The notes under the pieces are model-generated. The model was not told the origin of the DNA, made no database searches, and saw only the letters and a program-made list of their open reading frames with translations. From the NCBI GenBank assembly GCA_015489595.1, contig WFZK01000020.1:1-35512 (forward strand): a stretch of 35,512 nt of DNA. The letters run 5' to 3'. The stretch is from Candidatus Dojkabacteria bacterium. Its GTDB lineage: Bacteria; Patescibacteriota; Dojkabacteria; GCA-002793355. The translations under genes were made by a program, and so were the position numbers. Below are positions 1 to 7,900 of this stretch, piece by piece (the stretch's first letter is position 1; each line of letters begins with the position of its first letter).

Positions 1-2204
1 ACCTTCCTCTTTATCCACTTTTTAACTTTACCAAAAGCGTCCCCAATCAATCTGGGGACATATGAGAATATCATCCCAATCTGAACAATAGTGAGGAATA
101 TCGCTAGGATAAATCCCAAGATAAGAATAACCCCAAGTTTCACCAACTCCTTGACGATTGTATCCACAAACTTTTCGAGCATTCCACCGATAATAGGTAT
201 CTTCGTTAGGAATTTATATGCCGCATATAGACCCCCACTTAGCGCGCTCAACGCCGTATCAATCATAAATCGTGAAGCTAATGCTGTAATCTTTCTTATA
301 AGTTTTGACAGAAGCCTTCCTAACCCTGTTTTAACGACAAATTTGGATATCCCCTTAAGTGCCAGCTGTTTTGCACCCACAAGCCCCGCTTCTACTGCCA
401 TAGTAGGGAGATCCTTCATATACTTAAGCCAAGCAACTCCCTTTAACCAAGCTTGATAATATTTGTTGTTAAGTATACGCATTGAAATCTGGGCATAGCG
501 GGGCAATGAGGCATAATCTAACTGCCCCCACTTTGAACCATAGGCCCATAGATCGAAAAACAGCCCTCCATCTAAAACTCCCTTAACCAACTGAAAGGGA
601 TGCAAGCGATACATCCACCAAGCCCCCCTCTGGAACTTATTCGCTCTGATATCCAGAAGAGTTGGCCCCCTAAAAGGCAATAAAGTTGCGTTAGGGCTGG
701 TAAAAAGTCCCATTCCAGGCCCTACGAACTTCTTAGCATATTCGCCGGTGGCAGTTCGGGCAAAGTACGAATCCACGAATCTCTGATACACCCCACCTCT
801 TCGCCTAATAGCTTCCCAGTCTAGTTCTGGGGCAGCTGAAATCTCTCGGCCACCTACTCTATACTTTTTCTTGTACGTCCAAAAGGCTGTCGCACCGGAT
901 ACAAACAAAAAGAAATCACCTGTAAGTATTCCTACAGGACTGAACAATCCACCTCTACCCTGATAATCTTTCCACCTTAGGTACCACCAACCGGCTTTTT
1001 CACCCCACCCGTAGTTCTCCTTAGTATTCCTAGCGATATGTACCAGCTTAGAGATACCACGGGTACCAGGAAGCGTCTGCCAAGGAGCTAGAGCCTTCTC
1101 GGCTAGTTCCCCAAAATTTTTCTTCTCAATACCCTCCAGTCCCTTTTCTATAACCTCATCAAGGTTGTTGGGGGCGCCTTGCTGGGTAACAGAATTGAAG
1201 GTGTTTCTAACGATCCCCTCTATTGTATTGACATTTCTCACCCTTGCTCTCTGCAGACGACTACCAGCCGTCTGAATAAATCTAGCTTGAAGATAAGAAG
1301 CCAATCTTTGCTTTATCTGATCATTGCTCAAACCGTTCTGTAGACCATTTTTAATAATATCAACCATATTCCTCTCCAAGGTACGATCTTTAACCAGGGC
1401 TTTAATTACCTTATCTACCTCGCTAGCAGGAACTCCTGCTGCCTGCAACTGAGCCCTTAGATGCCCTTCTAAAAACAAAGAGACACCTTTGTAAACCATC
1501 TTTTCTCCTTTGCCTACCCATTTATCTCTCTGAGTACCAGCTACCTGAGCTAAAAACACAGCCATGTCCTTTCGGGCCCCCGCTGCTAGCGCCACAGCAA
1601 AAACCCCTGCTGCCTGAGTACCTTTCCCAGCAGCTACGATTCGCCTAAAATCCTTAAGTAACTTACGTTTTTTCTTAAGATCTCCAAAATAACTATCCAC
1701 AAAAGCACCAGGTTTGAAAAGCAGGTTGCCCAAACCTGTTACCCCGACACGCATTCCCCCTTCGGCTACTCCTTTAAATTCCACTGCCTTCCCTTCTAGC
1801 TCTTCCTCAACTCCACTCCTTCTTCTTTTCTTTTTACGAAACGTAAGTTTTGAGATGCTGCCTCGACGTCCAACTAGCCTATATAAAAAATTCGATATCC
1901 TTACCTCTACCTGCTCTTCTGGAGTAAGAGGTCTACCAGTTGGGATCTCTGGCTTCCCAAACAGTATGTTCCCTACGTCTACAGCTCTTTCTTTCAAAGA
2001 AGCTGATCTTACCAAACTACCCCAAGCACCCTGGATAGACTTCCCCGTAAGCTGCCACCCCAGCTGGGGTAGGTAAGTAGCAACCTCGCTTATAGGCTCA
2101 AGCAGTACCTGAGGAGCATAACGACCACTATTAGGATCATTAGAGGCAAATAAAATTGAAAACAGGCTACCTAATACATCGAAACTATCTTGATCCTGTG
2201 GCAT
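1..2204 (-). CDS. Large unknown protein of the type IV secretion locus (partial, runs off left edge)
   Basis: The minus strand is open without a stop from an ATG at 2204 to the window edge, giving at least 734 codons; the C-terminus is missing. The protein begins MPQDQDSFDVLGSLFSILFA. It has a Lys/Arg-rich region after about residue 115, long amphipathic and Ala/Gln-rich helical stretches in the middle, many Trp/Tyr/Arg residues around 340-550, and a strongly hydrophobic segment near residues 690-720 (GVILILGFILAIFLTIVQIG). I do not recognise a family. It starts 8 nt after the stop of the VirB6/TrbL-like gene, so it is probably its operon partner and perhaps a membrane-associated part of the same secretion apparatus. 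That role is inferred from position only. The continuous frame and protein-like composition make it a real gene. Confidence 0.8.
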   Translation of the reverse strand, partial: MPQDQDSFDVLGSLFSILFASNDPNSGRYAPQVLLEPISEVATYLPQLGWQLTGKSIQGAWGSLVRSASLKERAVDVGNILFGKPEIPTGRPLTPEEQVEVRISNFLYRLVGRRGSISKLTFRKKKRRRSGVEEELEGKAVEFKGVAEGGMRVGVTGLGNLLFKPGAFVDSYFGDLKKKRKLLKDFRRIVAAGKGTQAAGVFAVALAAGARKDMAVFLAQVAGTQRDKWVGKGEKMVYKGVSLFLEGHLRAQLQAAGVPASEVDKVIKALVKDRTLERNMVDIIKNGLQNGLSNDQIKQRLASYLQARFIQTAGSRLQRARVRNVNTIEGIVRNTFNSVTQQGAPNNLDEVIEKGLEGIEKKNFGELAEKALAPWQTLPGTRGISKLVHIARNTKENYGWGEKAGWWYLRWKDYQGRGGLFSPVGILTGDFFLFVSGATAFWTYKKKYRVGGREISAAPELDWEAIRRRGGVYQRFVDSYFARTATGEYAKKFVGPGMGLFTSPNATLLPFRGPTLLDIRANKFQRGAWWMYRLHPFQLVKGVLDGGLFFDLWAYGSKWGQLDYASLPRYAQISMRILNNKYYQAWLKGVAWLKYMKDLPTMAVEAGLVGAKQLALKGISKFVVKTGLGRLLSKLIRKITALASRFMIDTALSALSGGLYAAYKFLTKIPIIGGMLEKFVDTIVKELVKLGVILILGFILAIFLTIVQIGMIFSYVPRLIGDAFGKVKKWIKRK

Positions 2205-2212
2205 TTAAAATT

Positions 2213-3730
2213 TTACATTAAACTACTCACAATGGGTATGCCTGTGCTCTTTAGTAGATCTTTAGCTTCGGCTGTAGCTTGCGCAGCAGTCTGCGAACCT
2301 TTAATACCAAATGTTTCTCTCAAGAAATCTTCTACCTTTGGCACCATCATGATAATTACGAGAGCGATGATGCGAGTAAAACCTATTGCTTCGATTATTC
2401 CTCCTACGCCTGTACCAGCGAAGGTGCCCCCAGAAATAAGATCCATGGTCTGATTTGAAGGAGTACCTGCCTTTAAATCGGCCGCCATTAGAAGCACAGC
2501 AAAATTTAACAGAAAGAACATAGCAGGAGGAGTTACAGCGTATATAAACATTTTAGAAAACCATTGTTTAATAGTAGCCTCTCGGCCAGGTAGGGCTCCT
2601 GCTACAAAAATTAGAGGTGCCAGAATTATCTGAAGAACCATATTTATATACACATTAATGAGCTTCCAGACAACCTTAAATCCAATGAATATCATAAAAA
2701 TTCCAAGACCTAGCAAGATTAAAGAGGCTAACATCCCTCCGATTAAGCCTGTTACTGCTCCTGCCACCCCTTTTAAAGTCTGACCAAGTGGACCCAGAAA
2801 ACCACCCCCGCTATCCCAACCTGCTTTCGCCCCATAGTATATTCCCTTTAAAATAGCCCCCAACGGTGCTCCAAAATGGCTACCTTTCGCCCAGGGCCAA
2901 TTGCCAATGGTAAAAATCTTCACAATACTCCAAATCGAATTTGGATACATAAAATCTCCGGGCCCATGAAAGTATTGCGAAAATCTAGAAAGAAAAAGTT
3001 TAGCTATAAAGAAGGTAAGGAACTTGGAAATATTCAAAAAGAGACCACCTAAAGCAAAACTAAACAATGCTCCAACATACCCGATAATTAACCCCCTGAT
3101 TGCCATACCTACAGTCACCACTGCCTGCCCTCCTATCTTTTGTCTAAACATTACCATAAATCCTGCAGCAATAAGTACAAGGGCGAAGAGTATAGTAGCT
3201 AAACCTAGCATCACTAACCAAAGATCTCTAATAGGAGAAGACTGCATTAATAGCTTGGTTGCCTCGGTACCGGAATTAGGTGAAAATTGAGCGTAAACTA
3301 CACGATCTTTTAAGACTGGCGGCAGAAGAAGCTCGGCATACGTGGTCTCTAAATCCACAGAAGGCCCTACCAGAAAAGCAGTGTATGCAGTATCTGCGGT
3401 AAGCACGGCTAATCCATCCCGCATAAGCGGAGAAATCTTCTGATAATACGGATAAGTTGAGCTGTTCTTAGGAGGCTCTTCAACACCCCATAACAAAGTA
3501 ACAGGGACTGAAATGGAGCCACCTAAATCATCGAAAGAAGACACAGTTATATTGGGATTAGCGTCACCTGAAGAGACTACGCCCAGGCTATGAGCGTCTT
3601 CTGCTGCCTGTTGGGCCAAGGGTTGTGTAGGAGTCGGTGTAGCGGCCTTAACTCGAGGAACAAAACTCAACAAAACAAGCAGTGTAAGAAAATAAAGCAT
3701 CCCCCTCATCCACCACTTCTTGATTTTCAT
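2213..3730 (-). CDS. VirB6/TrbL-like polytopic membrane protein of a type IV secretion system
   Basis: This 505-residue protein has an N-terminal signal sequence (basic MKIKKWWMRG, a hydrophobic core, then a VKA cleavage-like site near residue 29). A Thr/Pro-rich stretch and an extracytoplasmic region of about 130 residues follow. From about residue 165 there are several long hydrophobic helices, separated by a Gly-rich soluble loop around 260-325. This layout fits the VirB6/TrbL-like inner-membrane channel proteins that accompany PrgI and VirB4 in Gram-positive and CPR conjugation-like machines. The family call rests on topology and on the PrgI/VirB4 genes at the other end of the window, not on a diagnostic motif. 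A near-consensus promoter (3737-3742 and 3760-3765) places the transcript start at or next to the ATG. The large unknown gene follows by 8 nt. Confidence 0.65.
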   Translation of the reverse strand: MKIKKWWMRGMLYFLTLLVLLSFVPRVKAATPTPTQPLAQQAAEDAHSLGVVSSGDANPNITVSSFDDLGGSISVPVTLLWGVEEPPKNSSTYPYYQKISPLMRDGLAVLTADTAYTAFLVGPSVDLETTYAELLLPPVLKDRVVYAQFSPNSGTEATKLLMQSSPIRDLWLVMLGLATILFALVLIAAGFMVMFRQKIGGQAVVTVGMAIRGLIIGYVGALFSFALGGLFLNISKFLTFFIAKLFLSRFSQYFHGPGDFMYPNSIWSIVKIFTIGNWPWAKGSHFGAPLGAILKGIYYGAKAGWDSGGGFLGPLGQTLKGVAGAVTGLIGGMLASLILLGLGIFMIFIGFKVVWKLINVYINMVLQIILAPLIFVAGALPGREATIKQWFSKMFIYAVTPPAMFFLLNFAVLLMAADLKAGTPSNQTMDLISGGTFAGTGVGGIIEAIGFTRIIALVIIMMVPKVEDFLRETFGIKGSQTAAQATAEAKDLLKSTGIPIVSSLM

Positions 3731-3736
3731 GTTAAA

Positions 3737-3765
3737 ATTGTAACGATTGGTTTTCTAATCGTCAA
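3737..3765 (-). promoter_or_regulatory. Leaderless-type promoter of the VirB6-like gene
   Basis: On the minus strand, TTGACG (3760-3765) is followed by a 17-nt spacer, TACAAT (3737-3742) and then only 6 nt before the ATG at 3730. Initiation 6-7 nt after the -10 box would begin at or next to the start codon. The promoter is squeezed against the 5' end of the divergent tRNA-Ser gene. Confidence 0.65.
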
Positions 3766-3769
3766 GCCT

Positions 3770-3856
3770 GGAGAGGTGCCGGAGTGGTCGAACGGGCTCG
3801 CCTGGAGAGCGAGTGTACCCGTAAGGGTACCGAGGGTTCGAATCCCTCCCTCTCCG
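3770..3856 (+). tRNA. tRNA-Ser (anticodon GGA)
   Basis: The acceptor strands GGAGAGG (3770-3776) and CCTCTCC (3849-3855) pair. The anticodon stem CTCGC/GCGAG encloses the loop CTGGAGA, giving anticodon GGA, which reads UCC/UCU serine codons. A long variable arm (GTACCC/GGGTAC hairpin) and the T-arm GGTTCGAATCC are present, as expected for a class II tRNA. The terminal CCA is not fully encoded: the discriminator G is followed by CAGA. Confidence 0.95.
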
Positions 3857-4157
3857 CAGAAATTCCCTAACCTCTCAAAACTACCGAGCTAGACGAGTGG
3901 TAGCCGCAACGACTCCCCCCTTATGCACAAAAAGCTGGAACCAGAATTGCAAAATCCAATTTTGCGTAACCCCCAAAAACAGATTTACCCCTACCAGAAT
4001 GAGGATTCTCAATACGCAAATTTAGAAAACTCGAACATACCCAATCACCTGCAAGCATCTCCTTCCAGCTAAAGTAACTTTCCCTCTCGGCAAATACCTC
4101 TAGCCTAAACAAAAACCCAAAAATTAACCAGTGAACTAAACTTCGTCCCCAGAACAA
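3857..4157. other. Gene-poor gap with a degenerate palindrome copy
   Basis: About 300 bases separate tRNA-Ser from the end of pilO. The only structure I see is a small inverted repeat near 3938-3956 (GCAAAAT-cca-ATTTTGC) followed by GTAACCCCC. This resembles a decayed copy of the palindrome at 13335-13378, whose right arm ends GCGTAAGCCC. A TTG-started frame on the minus strand (3921-4157) has unconvincing Trp/Cys-rich composition and I do not call it. Confidence 0.4.
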
Positions 4158-4892
4158 TCACCTTTCCTCTCCTGTTGGAGAAGCTGTAGGCCGAGACGTA
4201 GGGGTAGGCGACACATTAGCAGAAACCCTTCCCTTATACTTTACCACCTGCTCTACCTTCGCCCAATCAGGAACCACTAAAGGAGCCTTGGGATCAATAT
4301 TCCTTACAGGTGGAAAATAATAATGCACCGCATCAAAATCTACACGCCAAGAGAACCTGGTAGGGTCTGAAGATACAATCTTTACCTGATCAAACTCCGT
4401 CGCGTAAGGCCCGGAGACTAAGAAATCTAAAAAAGAAAAAATGTCTTTCTTCGTGCCTCTAAGCTTAAAAGGCCCTCTAATTATCTTTACATTAAGTTTT
4501 GTTTCACCCCGCTGTATATCTTTTGCATCGAATGTAACCTGTCCTTGGGCAAGATCTAAGCTCTCTACAGTCAAGCCATACGAACTGGCAACTTTATTTA
4601 TAAATTTCCCTAATGCTCCTACATTGATATAATCCGGGACAACCTCTACCAATTTTTTCAAAATCTCCGACAATTCTTTAGAGTCCTTGCGAGTTACTGT
4701 CTCATATTTGGTCTTTAGCTTTCTTACCTCCTGCATAGTGCTCTGTGTTTGTTTCTTTAGCTCGTCTATATCTGATTTGGTAGGTATGTATACAAAGACT
4801 ACCAGGAAGATGGTAGTAAAAAACATAATCGCAGGGATAATCATATCTATCATAAACTCTCGTGTCTTACTGCTTTGGGCCATTTTTCTCAA
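4158..4892 (-). CDS. pilO: PilO-like type IV pilus assembly protein
   Basis: This 244-residue bitopic inner-membrane protein follows PilM and PilN in the canonical order. It has a short cytoplasmic start, one membrane helix at about 16-38 (MIIPAIMFFTTIFLVVFVYI), a coiled-coil stretch rich in Lys/Gln/Glu at about 40-75, and a periplasmic-type ferredoxin-like region. A Pro/Thr/Ser-rich tail ends the protein. PilO dimerises with PilN and links the cytoplasmic PilM ring to the pilus machine. The reading frame overlaps pilN by 26 nt from the ATG at 4892. A second in-frame ATG at 4883 (MAQSSKTREF) would shorten that overlap and is equally likely. The family is weakly conserved in sequence, so the call relies on topology and gene order. 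Confidence 0.75.
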   Translation of the reverse strand: MRKMAQSSKTREFMIDMIIPAIMFFTTIFLVVFVYIPTKSDIDELKKQTQSTMQEVRKLKTKYETVTRKDSKELSEILKKLVEVVPDYINVGALGKFINKVASSYGLTVESLDLAQGQVTFDAKDIQRGETKLNVKIIRGPFKLRGTKKDIFSFLDFLVSGPYATEFDQVKIVSSDPTRFSWRVDFDAVHYYFPPVRNIDPKAPLVVPDWAKVEQVVKYKGRVSANVSPTPTSRPTASPTGEER

Positions 4893-5439
4893 ACTGTTTA
4901 TATAATTCAGGAAGATTTAAACGACCTTTCAAGACAAATCTTACCCGCCCCCTATCATCTTGAGCAAAGGAGTTGAGATTAAGCTCCATGATTATGTTTT
5001 CATTCTCAAGCAACGAATGCCAGATTTTTACAGCAGTAGAATAATTGTATGCAGAAATATCTACTTTTATAGTCCCTTGTCTATCAATATAGTATTTTGA
5101 CACCACGCCTCGATTAGCCACCTGCTTGTCAATATAATCCGCCACTATAGAAGGCTTATATTTTTTTTGCCCCACATAATCTAACACATAAGTCTTGTAA
5201 GCGATATTATAAAAAGTATCAACCTGAGATTGAATCGACTTCAACTTAGAAAGATACTCTCGTTTCTGCGCCACAGCCTCAGCCAAGCGTCTTTTTTGAA
5301 TCCCTTTGTATAAGAAAAGCCCAGCAGTAAGGGGAATCACTATAGCAAGCCAGATACCAAAGATAATATACATAGTTTTCTTGATTGCAAACTGTTTTTT
5401 CTCTGTCTCCTCAACCTGTGGCAAAAGGTTTATCCCCAT
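4867..5439 (-). CDS. pilN: PilN-like type IV pilus assembly protein
   Basis: The 190-residue protein begins MGINLLPQ, the short cytoplasmic motif (family pattern INLLP) through which PilN binds PilM. One membrane helix at about 24-47 (TMYIIFGIWLAIVIPLTAGL), a coiled coil and a C-terminal extracytoplasmic domain follow. Its ATG overlaps the pilM stop codon by one base (TAATG), which implies translational coupling and balanced expression. PilN and PilO form the alignment subcomplex between the PilM ring and the outer parts of the pilus machine. No secretin or PilP gene is nearby, which fits a cell without a classical outer membrane. Confidence 0.88.
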   Translation of the reverse strand: MGINLLPQVEETEKKQFAIKKTMYIIFGIWLAIVIPLTAGLFLYKGIQKRRLAEAVAQKREYLSKLKSIQSQVDTFYNIAYKTYVLDYVGQKKYKPSIVADYIDKQVANRGVVSKYYIDRQGTIKVDISAYNYSTAVKIWHSLLENENIIMELNLNSFAQDDRGRVRFVLKGRLNLPELYKQFEKNGPKQ

Positions 5440-6473
5440 TAGTCAGTCTTTAAACTTAAACCAATGCTTATGCTGTATTCCGGATGCAATTCTTTCTTAA
5501 GCTTTGAATATTTTTCAGCTACATTTAGCTTATTTAGCGGATTAACAACTATAGCTGAATTTAAATGCAGACTCTCTTGGAAATATTCAGAAAGTCCAGG
5601 CAAAAGAGACCCCTGACCGACCATGTACAATGTCTTAGGGATCTCAATTTTAAGATCACTTCTTGAAAACTCTAAACTTCTTAGTATCTCCGCTGACAGC
5701 GAATCCATCACAGGAACTAATGCTTTGTAAATCTTACCCTGAAGCTTATCCTTTAAAAGTCCAAAAGTTCTCTTATATTGCTCAGCCTGGGCATAGGTAA
5801 TATTGTACGTATTCATGATTGCTTTTGTTAAAACCTCTGAACCTGTAGCTATGCTTTGAGAGAAAACCAAATTCCCCTCTATAAAGATCCCTATATCAGT
5901 AGAGGAAGAACCGAAATCTAGGATAATACCACTGTTGCCGTAGTTATACGAAACTGTTCTTATATTTGCCAAAATCTCGGTCTCAACAGCAACTGGAATA
6001 AGTCCTGCTCTTTCTACTGTCTGAACATAAAGATCTACTAAGCTTGCCGGAGCAGCAACGACTAGCACTTTCCTAGCCCCTGTATGAGGATCTGTTTTAA
6101 TCACTATGTAGTCTTTTCTAAATTCATCGATCGGACGAGGCAACATAGGTTTAAGTTTCCAATAAATAGCCTCAGTGAGCTCATCATCTTTCACCTTCGG
6201 AATAGTAATAATCTGACTAAACACCGAAGCTTCTGGAATGGCTACAGCTACATACTTTAAGTCTAACTCGGTCTCACTAACCATGCCCTTAATCATGTTT
6301 ACCACCTTGTTCTGTTGCTTCTGAAGATACTCCGTAAGTCCAACTTTGCTCATCTCTTTTGCCACCAAAGCTTTAAGTGTAGGAGGAGATGTGGATCTCT
6401 CCACGTATGCCAACTTTATGGCATGATTACCGAAATCTAAACCAAAGTGCGCTGGAATCTTTACATTAGACAT
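5439..6473 (-). CDS. pilM: PilM, actin-like ATPase of type IV pilus assembly
   Basis: The protein has 344 residues, close to the usual PilM length of about 350. The first phosphate motif is at residues 10-16 (GLDFGNH), and the second is the IILDFGSSSTDIGIF segment around 180-195. An adenosine-side motif, MVGQGSLLPGL, lies near 287-297. These mark the FtsA/MreB/PilM actin-like fold, and the central SHS2-type insertion is intact. PilM forms a cytoplasmic ring that binds the N-terminal peptide of PilN. The ATG has a weak AAGAG ribosome site about 8 nt upstream, and a TATAAT box lies 30 nt upstream (6504-6509). Unlike many genes here it therefore appears to have a leader. It heads the pilM-N-O operon. 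Confidence 0.92.
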   Translation of the reverse strand: MSNVKIPAHFGLDFGNHAIKLAYVERSTSPPTLKALVAKEMSKVGLTEYLQKQQNKVVNMIKGMVSETELDLKYVAVAIPEASVFSQIITIPKVKDDELTEAIYWKLKPMLPRPIDEFRKDYIVIKTDPHTGARKVLVVAAPASLVDLYVQTVERAGLIPVAVETEILANIRTVSYNYGNSGIILDFGSSSTDIGIFIEGNLVFSQSIATGSEVLTKAIMNTYNITYAQAEQYKRTFGLLKDKLQGKIYKALVPVMDSLSAEILRSLEFSRSDLKIEIPKTLYMVGQGSLLPGLSEYFQESLHLNSAIVVNPLNKLNVAEKYSKLKKELHPEYSISIGLSLKTD

Positions 6474-6770
6474 AGATACTCTTTTTCATATTAGGCATGT
6501 AATATTATATACACAAAAAAGTCATATATTCTACATACGGACGTTTGGGGGCCGGGGCAAAAATCAGAAAAGTCGATTTTTGCCCCGGCCCCCAAACAAT
6601 TGCCATACCTACCCTTTTGAATCATCCCTGTGGCAAGCAACCCTCCACTACCAGGAAGACGGCGTACTTTTAAACGTAGCACCTCATGTGGTATTCGCAT
6701 ATCCCCCCTCACACTCTGACAACAAAACATCCTCAGGAGGAGTTAGGATAAAAATCGGTTCTTGCCGCTA
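6474..6770. other. Intergenic stretch holding palindrome copy A
   Basis: About 300 bases lie between the small membrane gene and pilM. They contain the pilM promoter region, the long palindrome at 6543-6597, and about 170 bases (6598-6770) of pyrimidine-rich sequence in which I see no gene. Frames here include palindrome sequence and lack protein-like composition. Confidence 0.5.
6543..6597. repeat. Dispersed palindrome, copy A (perfect 23-bp arms)
   Basis: Arms 6543-6565 and 6575-6597 are perfectly complementary over 23 bp and enclose a 9-nt loop (AGAAAAGTC). The outer arm is G/C-rich and the inner arm carries GCAAAAATC. The loop is the reverse complement of the CGACTTTT-type loop of copies E and G, so this copy lies in the opposite orientation. 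There is no U-tract outside the stem. Confidence 0.93.
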
Positions 6771-7013
6771 CTATCCTTCTTTCTTCTTGCTTCTTAGAAT
6801 CTTATTGACGAGAAACCAAGTGGTTATCGCAAGTTGAGGAATATTTTGCCTAGAAAGTTTTCTAACAGGAGCTAAAATGTCGTCAATGTAAACAATAAGT
6901 CTGAGTACTGAGGTTATTTTTCTTTTAAGCTTAGTAAGGATAAGGGCTAAGATAATGAGATTGTAGATAAGAAGTATCAACGCCGCTGCAGCTAGAATTT
7001 CAACTATTGACAT
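6771..7013 (-). CDS. Small membrane protein of unknown function
   Basis: An 80-residue protein with one N-terminal membrane helix at about 4-26 (VEILAAAALILLIYNLIILA), then a basic, amphipathic cytoplasmic part ending KILRSKKKEG. It has no recognised family. The case for a real gene is a good minus-strand promoter whose -10 box TACAAT (7019-7024) ends exactly 5 nt before the ATG. A TTGCTA-like -35 with an 18-nt spacer lies upstream. This is the same arrangement as before certain genes in the window. It is transcribed toward pilM but separated from it by about 300 bp and a palindrome, so a pilus role is not supported. Confidence 0.6.
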   Translation of the reverse strand: MSIVEILAAAALILLIYNLIILALILTKLKRKITSVLRLIVYIDDILAPVRKLSRQNIPQLAITTWFLVNKILRSKKKEG

Positions 7014-7049
7014 GCAAGATTGTAGCTAAAGATATTAAAAATTAGCAAG

Positions 7050-7093
7050 AGGGCGGGGGCAAGCTTGTAAAGAGTTTTTTGGCCCACCCCCGA
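7050..7093. repeat. Degenerate palindrome copy
   Basis: GGGCGGGGGCAA on the left and TTGGCCCACCCCCG on the right form an imperfect inverted repeat with a disrupted centre. It resembles a decayed member of the palindrome family seen intact at 7634-7684. Confidence 0.4.
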
Positions 7094-7274
7094 AACGCTC
7101 TTCCTTAGCCGCCCTGGACTATCCTGTCCCCAAGCACTTAACTGCTCCTTTATAGGGCGACCCCATCGCTCTATGTCTCTCTGGTACACAATATTTATCT
7201 CTCCACTACGAACTTTGCACAGCTCCTATAATCTTTATGCAAGCGCCTTGTCCAACCCTTAGTATAACCAAGCA

Positions 7275-7565
7275 CTACTCAACTACCTTCGCTAAGATAT
7301 CCTTTACACTAACAAGGACATACTTTTCACCCTTATACTCTACATCTGTACCCGAGTACTTAGAATAGATCACAATATCACCTACTTTAATACCTTTTTT
7401 AGCAATCTTCTCAGACTCGCCTACAGCTAAAACCTTTGCCACAATAGGAGTATCATCCTGAGCTGTAGCTGGAATGTAAATTCCTGCAGCGGTTTTATTC
7501 TCAGGCTCTACGGTTTGTAGCAAGACCTGATCACCTAAAGGAACAATTGCAACTTTCTTTGCCAT
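7275..7565 (-). CDS. groES: GroES, 10 kDa co-chaperonin
   Basis: At 96 residues this is the normal GroES length. It shows the mobile-loop region ENKTAAGIYIPATAQ at about 22-36, which docks on GroEL. Also visible are the beta-barrel hallmarks KVLAVGE, VKVGDIVIYSKYSGTDV and the C-terminal EKYVLVSVKDILAKV. GroES heptamers cap the GroEL chamber during ATP-driven folding. No groEL lies beside it, which is unusual because groES and groEL normally form one operon. GroEL must be encoded elsewhere or be absent. An 8-bp inverted repeat (7585-7608) overlaps the likely promoter; it is not the CIRCE sequence. Confidence 0.95.
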   Translation of the reverse strand: MAKKVAIVPLGDQVLLQTVEPENKTAAGIYIPATAQDDTPIVAKVLAVGESEKIAKKGIKVGDIVIYSKYSGTDVEYKGEKYVLVSVKDILAKVVE

Positions 7566-7584
7566 AGCGCTTGATTTTTACATC

Positions 7585-7608
7585 TTATATACGTAAAAAA
7601 GTATATAA
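7585..7608. promoter_or_regulatory. Operator-like inverted repeat upstream of groES
   Basis: TTATATAC (7585-7592) and GTATATAA (7601-7608) form a perfect 8-bp inverted repeat with an 8-nt centre. It lies 20-43 nt before the groES ATG and overlaps TATA-like boxes. It could bind a dimeric repressor. It does not match the CIRCE consensus used by HrcA. Confidence 0.45.
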
Positions 7609-7633
7609 TTAGCAGTCTTTATTGTCAAGTGCC

Positions 7634-7684
7634 AGGAAGGCGGGGGCAAAAATCTACTTCTACAATTTTTGCCCCCGCCTTCCT
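7634..7684. repeat. Dispersed palindrome, copy B (perfect 20-bp arms)
   Basis: Arms 7634-7653 and 7665-7684 are perfect over 20 bp around an 11-nt loop. The core GCAAAAAT/ATTTTTGC and G/C-rich outer arms are shared with the other copies. Confidence 0.93.
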
Positions 7685-7843
7685 TAAAATTCCTCACCCA
7701 TGTCGTTTTAGATTCTCCTGCTGGAAGATGACCTTCTGCTACTACAAGGAAAACAACCTAATTGGGGGTGGAAGGGTTCCACACCCTAACAGGCGCCCTG
7801 ATCCGTCATACAGCGAATCCCCCCTGACAGCTTGAAGCAGTAT

Positions 7844-7881
7844 GCGGGCTTAGGCCAAAATCGATTTTGGCCTAAGCCCGC
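7844..7881. repeat. Dispersed palindrome, copy C (38-bp perfect, loopless)
   Basis: Positions 7844-7862 and 7863-7881 are exact complements without a spacer, centred on AAAATCGATTTT. The right arm overlaps the -35 region of the glycosylase promoter. Reading the glycosylase frame through it gives an artificial N-terminal extension. Confidence 0.93.
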
Positions 7882-7888
7882 CATGAGA

Positions 7889-7900
7889 TATACTACTGCA
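7889..7900 (+). promoter_or_regulatory. -10 box deciding the glycosylase start
   Basis: TATACT (7889-7894) ends 6 nt before the ATG at 7901, so the transcript should begin at or just before that ATG. A TTGGCC -35-like element at 7867-7872 is supplied by the palindrome arm. This supports 7901 over the upstream in-frame starts at 7832 and 7883. Confidence 0.5.

Larger units (their letters stand above)
7566..7900. other. Divergent intergenic region groES / DNA glycosylase with two palindromes
   Basis: This 335-base gap holds the groES promoter and operator-like repeat, palindrome B (7634-7684), palindrome C (7844-7881) and the glycosylase promoter. Because the flanking genes are divergent, the palindromes cannot be terminators for either one. 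I see nothing convincing in 7685-7843. Confidence 0.6.

Noticed and set aside
91-456. Plus-strand frame of 121 codons, and another at 1714-2076
   Set aside because: Both lie antisense to the continuous minus-strand coding region 1-2204, and their composition is typical of antisense shadows.
3921-4157. Minus-strand frame of 78 codons starting with TTG directly after pilO
   Set aside because: Cys/Trp-rich, low-complexity-free but unnatural composition, no promoter, and it reads through a degenerate palindrome.
7004-7189. Minus-strand frame of 61 codons before the small membrane gene
   Set aside because: It translates a degenerate palindrome and has no promoter at a sensible distance.
7832-7900. 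N-terminal extension of the DNA glycosylase
   Set aside because: The extra residues are the translated palindrome C. A -10 box and the family alignment support the start at 7901.
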